A stretch of DNA of 11,514 nucleotides from Verrucomicrobiota bacterium (GTDB lineage: Bacteria > Verrucomicrobiota > Verrucomicrobiia > Opitutales > Opitutaceae). Positions 6,870 to 11,514 of this stretch are shown in pieces; position 1 is the first letter of the stretch; every line of letters begins with the position of its first letter. Position numbers and translations under genes: made by a program. Below the pieces are notes generated by a model. That model was not told the origin of the DNA. It saw only the letters and a program-made list of their open reading frames with translations, and did no database searches. The DNA lies in NCBI GenBank assembly GCA_003694825.1, contig RFJS01000261.1, positions 1-11,514 on the forward strand, in the 5' to 3' direction.

Positions 6870-8872
6870 GGTGGGAGCACATTCACTGGCTCTGGGCGCT
6901 CGCCCTGCCCGTCGGCATGATGGGTTCCTTTCTGTTGTCGGCGCTGCTGCGCCGCCGCGCCCGCAACACCGTCCGCTGGCCGGGCATCCCCCGCGTCGTC
7001 GCCGGCCGCTCCGGGCTGCGTCCCGCGCGACCGGGGCGGGAGAGCCGGCGTCCGTGGATGCTCACCCTGGCTCTCGCCGGCATCATCATCGCGCTCGCCC
7101 GCCCGCAATGGGGGCAGATCGAAAAACCCGTTCGCGAAAACGCCCGCGAAGTGATGATCGCGCTCGACCTCTCGCGCAGCATGCTCGTTGAGGACGTCCC
7201 GCCCAACCGGATCTACCGGGCGCGCCTGCTCACAAAGAGCCTCCTCGAGGGTCTCGACGGCGAGCGCGTCGGCCTGATCGTCTTTGCCGGCACGGCCTTC
7301 GTCCAGGTGCCGCTCAGCGCCGACTATGAGATCCTCGAAGAGTTCCTCCCGGAGTTGAAACCTGGATACCTCCCCCAGGGCGGCACCGACTATGCCGGCA
7401 TGCTCCGGGCCGCCCTCGGCGGATTCAGCCAGGCCGCCGATACCGACCGCTTCCTCATCGTCCTCAGCGATGGCGAGGCGCTCGACGAAGGCTGGCGCGA
7501 CCAACTGCCCGCCTTGAAAGAGCGCAACGTGCGCGTCATCGCACTTGGCGTCGGCACCCCCTCGGGCGGCTTCATCCCCGACCCGGAAAGCAACGCCTAC
7601 GTCAAAGACGCCCGCGGCGCCGTCGTGCTCTCCAGGCTCGAACCCGCGACCCTCCAGGCACTCGCGCACGAAACCGGGGGAGCCTACCGGGACGCCAGCC
7701 TGTGGGTCGATCTCCCCGCGCTCCTCGCCGAGACCATCGCCCGCGGCCGCCGCGGCGAATTCACCGAGCTGCAGCACATCGACTACATCGAACGCTTCCA
7801 GTGGTTTCTCGGCCCCGCCATCCTCCTCGCCCTCATCGGACTCTTCCGCGAAATCCCCGTGCGCCCGCGCGCACGCAACCTTGGCCCGGGCGCACCCGCT
7901 CCACAGCCGCCTGCCCCCGCGAAACCCGCCGCGGCCAGAAACGCCGCGGGCACCCTCGCGCTGCTCGTGCTGCTCTTCGGCGCCGCCCCCGACGGGGCTG
8001 ACGCCCTCGAGCGGGACGAACCGCCGCCGGCCTCGAGTGCCGACCAGCTGCGCGACCTCGTCGCCCGCCTCGCCGACGCACCGGCACCAACCGCCAGCGA
8101 CTGGCGCGAACTCGCCGAAAAGACCCTCGCCTGGGCCACCGACCTGCGCAACGCCGGCCAGCCCCCGCCTGAGGGCCCGATCCTCGATGCGCTCGCCGCC
8201 ATCGAAGCCGGCCGTCGACTCGATCCCGACGCCGCCGACTGGGACCGCCTTCGCCAGGAACTCGAAACCTTTCTGCAAAAACCTCCCGAGCCGCCACAGC
8301 AAAACCCGAACCAACAACAGCAACAACAGGACGCCTCCGACCAGGAGCAACAGCAACAACAGAACGCCGACAGCCAGCAAAGTGAAGGCGAGGGCTCCGG
8401 GACGGACGAACCACAATCGCGGGACAACGCCTCGGGCCGGAACGGCGAAAACCCCAACGCCCCGGACAGCGACGCGTCGCCCCAAAGCCAGGACAATCCG
8501 CCCGCCGGCGAACAAGACCGGCAAAACGCAGACAACCCGCAAAATCAGGACTCCGGCGGCAACGACCGCCCACCCGAATCGCAGCCACGCCCCCGTGGCG
8601 AACAGCTCGGTGACCTCGCCGACCCCGGCGAGCCAAACCCCGCCGGCCAGGACCGTCCGGAGCCCTCGCGCCACCAGCCACGGCAGAACCAGTCACAGCG
8701 CACCTTCGGCGGCCGGCCCGCCGAAAAACACGACGGCCAGCCCATGGACGCCGAAACCGCCGCCATGCTCCGCAAGCTCATGGAAGCCCGCGAGGGCGAC
8801 TCGCCCGCCCGCCTCTTTCAACTCCTCGAAGACGACTCCGACCAGCCCGCCAAACCCGAAAAGGACTGGTAA
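6866..8872 (+). CDS. batB: BatB-like vWA protein fused to a BatC-like Gln/Asn-rich extension
   Basis: This 668-residue protein is about twice a normal BatB. Residues 1-330 are BatB: TM1 (8-28), a very basic loop (RRRAR to SRRPW), TM2 (64-78), and a vWA domain with intact MIDAS (D101, S103 and S105 in ALDLSRSM; T174 in QGGTDYAG; D202 in LSDGE), then TM3 (312-327) and a basic tail. A second hydrophobic segment follows (AGTLALLVLLFGAA, 361-374), ending ADA (378-380) like a signal peptide. Residues 391-471 look helical, possibly degenerate TPR. Residues 473-626 are Gln/Asn/Asp/Pro-rich and probably disordered. Residues 627-668 form a short amphipathic tip ending KDW. BatC proteins have a signal peptide, TPRs and a similar acidic/Gln-rich tail, so I infer a BatB-BatC fusion. 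Charge pattern places both the vWA domain and the tail in the periplasm. The ATGA overlap with batA and a strong Shine-Dalgarno support the start. Confidence 0.87.
   Translation: MRWEHIHWLWALALPVGMMGSFLLSALLRRRARNTVRWPGIPRVVAGRSGLRPARPGRESRRPWMLTLALAGIIIALARPQWGQIEKPVRENAREVMIALDLSRSMLVEDVPPNRIYRARLLTKSLLEGLDGERVGLIVFAGTAFVQVPLSADYEILEEFLPELKPGYLPQGGTDYAGMLRAALGGFSQAADTDRFLIVLSDGEALDEGWRDQLPALKERNVRVIALGVGTPSGGFIPDPESNAYVKDARGAVVLSRLEPATLQALAHETGGAYRDASLWVDLPALLAETIARGRRGEFTELQHIDYIERFQWFLGPAILLALIGLFREIPVRPRARNLGPGAPAPQPPAPAKPAAARNAAGTLALLVLLFGAAPDGADALERDEPPPASSADQLRDLVARLADAPAPTASDWRELAEKTLAWATDLRNAGQPPPEGPILDALAAIEAGRRLDPDAADWDRLRQELETFLQKPPEPPQQNPNQQQQQQDASDQEQQQQQNADSQQSEGEGSGTDEPQSRDNASGRNGENPNAPDSDASPQSQDNPPAGEQDRQNADNPQNQDSGGNDRPPESQPRPRGEQLGDLADPGEPNPAGQDRPEPSRHQPRQNQSQRTFGGRPAEKHDGQPMDAETAAMLRKLMEAREGDSPARLFQLLEDDSDQPAKPEKDW
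8312..8362 (+). repeat. CAA/CAG trinucleotide-like repeat encoding two polyglutamine runs
   Basis: The 15-mer CAACAGCAACAACAG occurs at 8315-8329 and again at 8348-8362, inside batB. It encodes Q483-Q488 and Q495-Q499 with mixed CAA and CAG codons. The mixed codons point to selection for glutamine rather than pure slippage, but length variation between strains is plausible. The whole stretch is visibly poorer in GC than its surroundings. Confidence 0.8.
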
Positions 8873-8896
8873 GCCCGCAATCGTCACCACCGCACG

Positions 8897-11514
8897 ATGA
8901 CTCACCGCCCGCACACCGGAATTCTCAAAACGCTGCTCGGCCTCGCGATCTTCCTCGCCCCGGCGACACTCCTCGCGCAGCGCGTCTACTGGGATCCTCC
9001 CGGCGGCACCCTCGGCGTCGGCAAGACGGCCGACCTCTCCCTCGTCTTCGAAAACGCCGCCCCCGAGGGCGACATCGCCCTGCCCACCGTGCCCGGCCTC
9101 GACTTCGGCATCCCCTCGGTCTCGCGCCAGACGAGTATCATCAATTTAAAGACGACCTCGCGCGTCACCTACACCTACACGGTCCGTCCCATGCAAAAAG
9201 GGCGCATCGTCATCCCGCGCTTCATCGTGCAGACCGACGAAGGCCCGATGACGGTGCCCAGCGTCGCCTTCGATGTCGGCGAAGCCTCCGTCGGCCAGAC
9301 CGGCCTGCCCATCGAGGAGCTCGTCCAGTCCCAGCTCACCGCGTCCACGGAAATCGCCTGGCTCGGCGAGATCGTCGATCTCGACTACCTGCTGGTATCC
9401 ACACCACGTTACAACTCCAGCCTCGGCAGCGACCCCATCTGGAACCCCTCCGGCATCATCGCCGAACCCTTCGGCAAACCCCAGCAGGTCGAGGTCCGCC
9501 AGGGCGGCCTGCGGCGTCCCGCCGTCCGCTACACCACCCGGATGATACCGACCAGCCCGGGACGCCTCGAGCTGCCCCCCGTGCGCCAGCGCATCAACAT
9601 CCAGACGGGCACCCGCGGCAGCTTTTTCTTCTCCCAGCCGCAAATCGAAGAGTTCCTCATCACCAGCAGCAGCCCCACCATCGACGTGCGCCCGCTCCCC
9701 GAGCCGGCGCCGGAGGACTTCCTCGGTGCCGTCGGCCAGTTCACCCTCGAATCGCGCATCGTCCCGGAAAACGCCAGCGTCGGCGAACCGATCACCTGGA
9801 CGCTCGTGCTGAAGGGCACCGGAAACTGGCCGATGGGCCTGCGGCTCCCGCAGCGCTCGGTCTCGGCGGATTTCGAAGTCGTCCAGCCCGACCCGCGAGA
9901 AGAAATCGAAGACGGCCAGATGTTCACCGGCTCCCTCACCGAAGACGCCGTCCTCGTCCCGACCAAACCCGGCATCTACGAACTCGGCCCCATCTCCTTC
10001 TCCTTCTTCGACCCAAAAGCCGGCGTCTACCGCACCGAATTCATCGACGCGCGAACCGTGACGATCCAACCCGCGGCCAACCGCTCCCCCCTCTCGCCGC
10101 CACCGACCGCCGCCGCCCCGGACGCCCCTGGCCGCGACACCGGCACCGCCGCTCCCCCGGCCGAACCGCCAGCCGCGACCACGACCGCCGAACCCCCGCT
10201 TCCCGACGATCTGCCCGCGCCCGCTCCACTGCCCCGCGACCCGCTGCCGGAAGGCCGCACCGGCCTGATCCCCTTCCATCTCCCCGCGGCGTGGTGGTTC
10301 CTCGTCGCCTTCATCCCCCCTGCCCTCACCTGGCTCGGCCTCGCCTTCCGCGTCTCCCGGCGCGAGGACCTCACCCGGATCCGCGCCCGCGCCCGCCGCG
10401 AGATGCTCGCCCTGCTCGACCGCATGCACGCCGGCGGCCGCACGCCCACCGCTGCCGAACTCGCTCAGTGGCGGCGTCTCACCCGCACCCTCTGGCGCAT
10501 ACCCCGCGCCGAGCCTACCCGCGCCGACATCGCCCGGGCCGTCACCGAGGCGGGCGGCAAGCACGCCCTCGCCTGGGCTGAACTCTGGCGCGAAGCCGAT
10601 TCCGCCCTCTATGGCAGCGATGGCGAACTGCCCGAAGACTGGACCCTGCGCGCCCTCAAGGCCGCGCGCGAGGCGCGCATCGTGCGGGACCGCCCGGGCT
10701 TCCCGCACCGGCTGCGGCATTGGGCGCCCCGCCTCACCGCTCCGCTCCTCGTCCTCATTCTCCTCTGCCCGTCATCCGGCAACGCCGCCGAGGCGGACGC
10801 CCGCACGCTCTATCGCGAGGGCAAATTCGCCGAAGCGCGCGCCGCCTGGCTCGCCGCGCTCGCACAAAGCAACCGGGACTGGGCCCTGCACAACAACATC
10901 GCCCTCACCTACGCCCAGGAAGAGCGCTGGCCCGAAGCCGCCGCCCACTGGACCTCGGCCCTGCTGCTCAATCCGCGCGAACCGGCCATCCGCGCCAATC
11001 TCCGGCTCGCCCTCCTGCACCTCGACGGCGTCGACTCCGAGCTGCGCCGCCTTTTCTCCGACCGGCTTGCCGACCGCGGCATGCGCCTGCTCTCTCCCGC
11101 GGGCTGGCAAGTGCTCTTCCTCATCGGGGCGGGAATCGTCGCGGCGGGCCTCGGCGGGATCATCGTCGGGCTGTTTTTCGAACCGGGCCGTCGCTGGCGC
11201 CGGTCCGGCGCCGCCCTCGCCGCGGCCGGTGTGCTTCTCTCCGGCACGGCCACGTGGGCCGGCGACCGCTTCGGCCCACTCGCCTCGCCCGACGCCGGCA
11301 TGATCGTGACACCGACCGAACTCCACTCCATCCCCTCCGATCTCGCCGAAAACCAGCAGAAAACCCTCCTGCCCCCCGGTTCGATCATCGTCATGGACCG
11401 CACCTTTCTCGGCTGGCAACGCGTCCAGGCCGGCGGCGGCAGCGTCGGCTGGGTCCGCCGGGAAACGATCATCCCCTTCTACCGGCTGCCGCATGTGAAG
11501 CCCGGCTCCGCGGC
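8897..11514 (+). CDS. batD: BatD fused to BatE-like TPR/SH3 module, 3' end outside the window
   Basis: The frame stays open from the ATG at 8897 to the window end (872 complete codons). Residues 1-27 are a signal peptide (hydrophobic core 13-21, ending TLLA before Q28). BatD-type beta domains fill 28-392; the second starts at F275 (FLGAVGQFTLESR) and contains GTGNW, typical of BatD. A Pro/Ala linker (393-458) leads to TM 464-484 and a basic helical region (485-612) containing LWREADSALYG, as at BatD C-termini. Then comes a signal-peptide-like segment, L613 to A631, ending SGNAA. Next are two TPRs (633-694; ALHNNIALTYAQEERWPEA), TM helices 737-761 and 771-788, and an SH3-like domain (about 801-862; GWVRRETII). 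TPR-TM-TM-SH3 is BatE architecture, so I infer a BatD-BatE fusion. Positive-inside charges place the BatD, TPR and SH3 domains in the periplasm. No Shine-Dalgarno is visible; the gene follows batB by 24 nt. Confidence 0.86.
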   Translation, partial: MTHRPHTGILKTLLGLAIFLAPATLLAQRVYWDPPGGTLGVGKTADLSLVFENAAPEGDIALPTVPGLDFGIPSVSRQTSIINLKTTSRVTYTYTVRPMQKGRIVIPRFIVQTDEGPMTVPSVAFDVGEASVGQTGLPIEELVQSQLTASTEIAWLGEIVDLDYLLVSTPRYNSSLGSDPIWNPSGIIAEPFGKPQQVEVRQGGLRRPAVRYTTRMIPTSPGRLELPPVRQRINIQTGTRGSFFFSQPQIEEFLITSSSPTIDVRPLPEPAPEDFLGAVGQFTLESRIVPENASVGEPITWTLVLKGTGNWPMGLRLPQRSVSADFEVVQPDPREEIEDGQMFTGSLTEDAVLVPTKPGIYELGPISFSFFDPKAGVYRTEFIDARTVTIQPAANRSPLSPPPTAAAPDAPGRDTGTAAPPAEPPAATTTAEPPLPDDLPAPAPLPRDPLPEGRTGLIPFHLPAAWWFLVAFIPPALTWLGLAFRVSRREDLTRIRARARREMLALLDRMHAGGRTPTAAELAQWRRLTRTLWRIPRAEPTRADIARAVTEAGGKHALAWAELWREADSALYGSDGELPEDWTLRALKAAREARIVRDRPGFPHRLRHWAPRLTAPLLVLILLCPSSGNAAEADARTLYREGKFAEARAAWLAALAQSNRDWALHNNIALTYAQEERWPEAAAHWTSALLLNPREPAIRANLRLALLHLDGVDSELRRLFSDRLADRGMRLLSPAGWQVLFLIGAGIVAAGLGGIIVGLFFEPGRRWRRSGAALAAAGVLLSGTATWAGDRFGPLASPDAGMIVTPTELHSIPSDLAENQQKTLLPPGSIIVMDRTFLGWQRVQAGGGSVGWVRRETIIPFYRLPHVKPGSA

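Noticed and set aside
6758..8674. 638-codon open frame on the minus strand opposite batB
   Set aside because: Same codon-bias shadow. Its Val/Leu runs are the antisense of the Gln/Asn-rich tail.
9139..9150. Rare TTA leucine codon in an AT-rich spot (AATTTAAAG) in batD, possible regulatory codon
   Set aside because: TTA-based control is a Streptomyces phenomenon. A single rare codon here has no supporting context.
9146..10720. 524-codon open frame on the minus strand opposite batD
   Set aside because: Low-complexity Gly/Ala/Asp/Glu translation; the plus strand encodes a recognisable BatD with a signal peptide over the same bases.
10732..10770. Possible lipoprotein signal around Cys624 of the BatD-BatE protein
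   Set aside because: The residue before the Cys is Leu rather than Gly/Ala/Ser, so it is not a proper lipobox; the NAA end fits signal peptidase I better.

Overview
The window is a dense, very GC-rich bacterial segment, almost all coding. Codons end mostly in C or G, genes overlap by 4 nt, GTG starts are used, and only one gene has a strong Shine-Dalgarno sequence. The gene set and the style of the DXS and Bat proteins suggest Verrucomicrobiota, possibly Opitutales. This is a judgement from general family knowledge, made without any search.

Left part (1-1594): a small coiled-coil/linker/single-TM protein of unknown function (10-366) runs convergently into a Gfo/Idh/MocA-type oxidoreductase on the minus strand (360-1427), and their stop codons overlap. 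The oxidoreductase keeps the NAD-binding Rossmann motif but lacks the family's usual catalytic Lys, Asp and His. A 167-nt divergent intergenic region follows.

Middle part (1595-3927): xseB (exonuclease VII small subunit) and dxs (1-deoxy-D-xylulose-5-phosphate synthase) are translationally coupled through a GTGA overlap. A hairpin spans the dxs stop codon, followed by a 111-nt gap with no gene.

Right part (3928-11514, running off the window): a Bat ('Bacteroides aerotolerance') operon in the order MoxR AAA+ ATPase, DUF58 protein, BatA, BatB, BatD. The last two genes are fusions. BatB carries a C-terminal BatC-like extension: a helical segment, a long Gln/Asn/Asp-rich tail and a short ordered tip. 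BatD carries a BatE-like extension: TPRs, two TM helices and an SH3-like domain. Both joints contain a hydrophobic segment that looks like a leftover signal peptide, and the charge pattern puts every Bat sensor or scaffold domain in the periplasm. The DUF58 member has lost its MIDAS metal site, while BatA and BatB keep theirs. By analogy with MoxR/vWA pairs, the cytoplasmic ATPase and DUF58 protein probably work with a membrane-anchored vWA/TPR assembly in envelope stress or protein maturation. The real function of Bat systems is poorly defined.

I saw no RNA genes, mobile elements or CRISPR arrays. The system is a known one; the new-looking points are the double fusion and the losses of active-site or metal-site residues.
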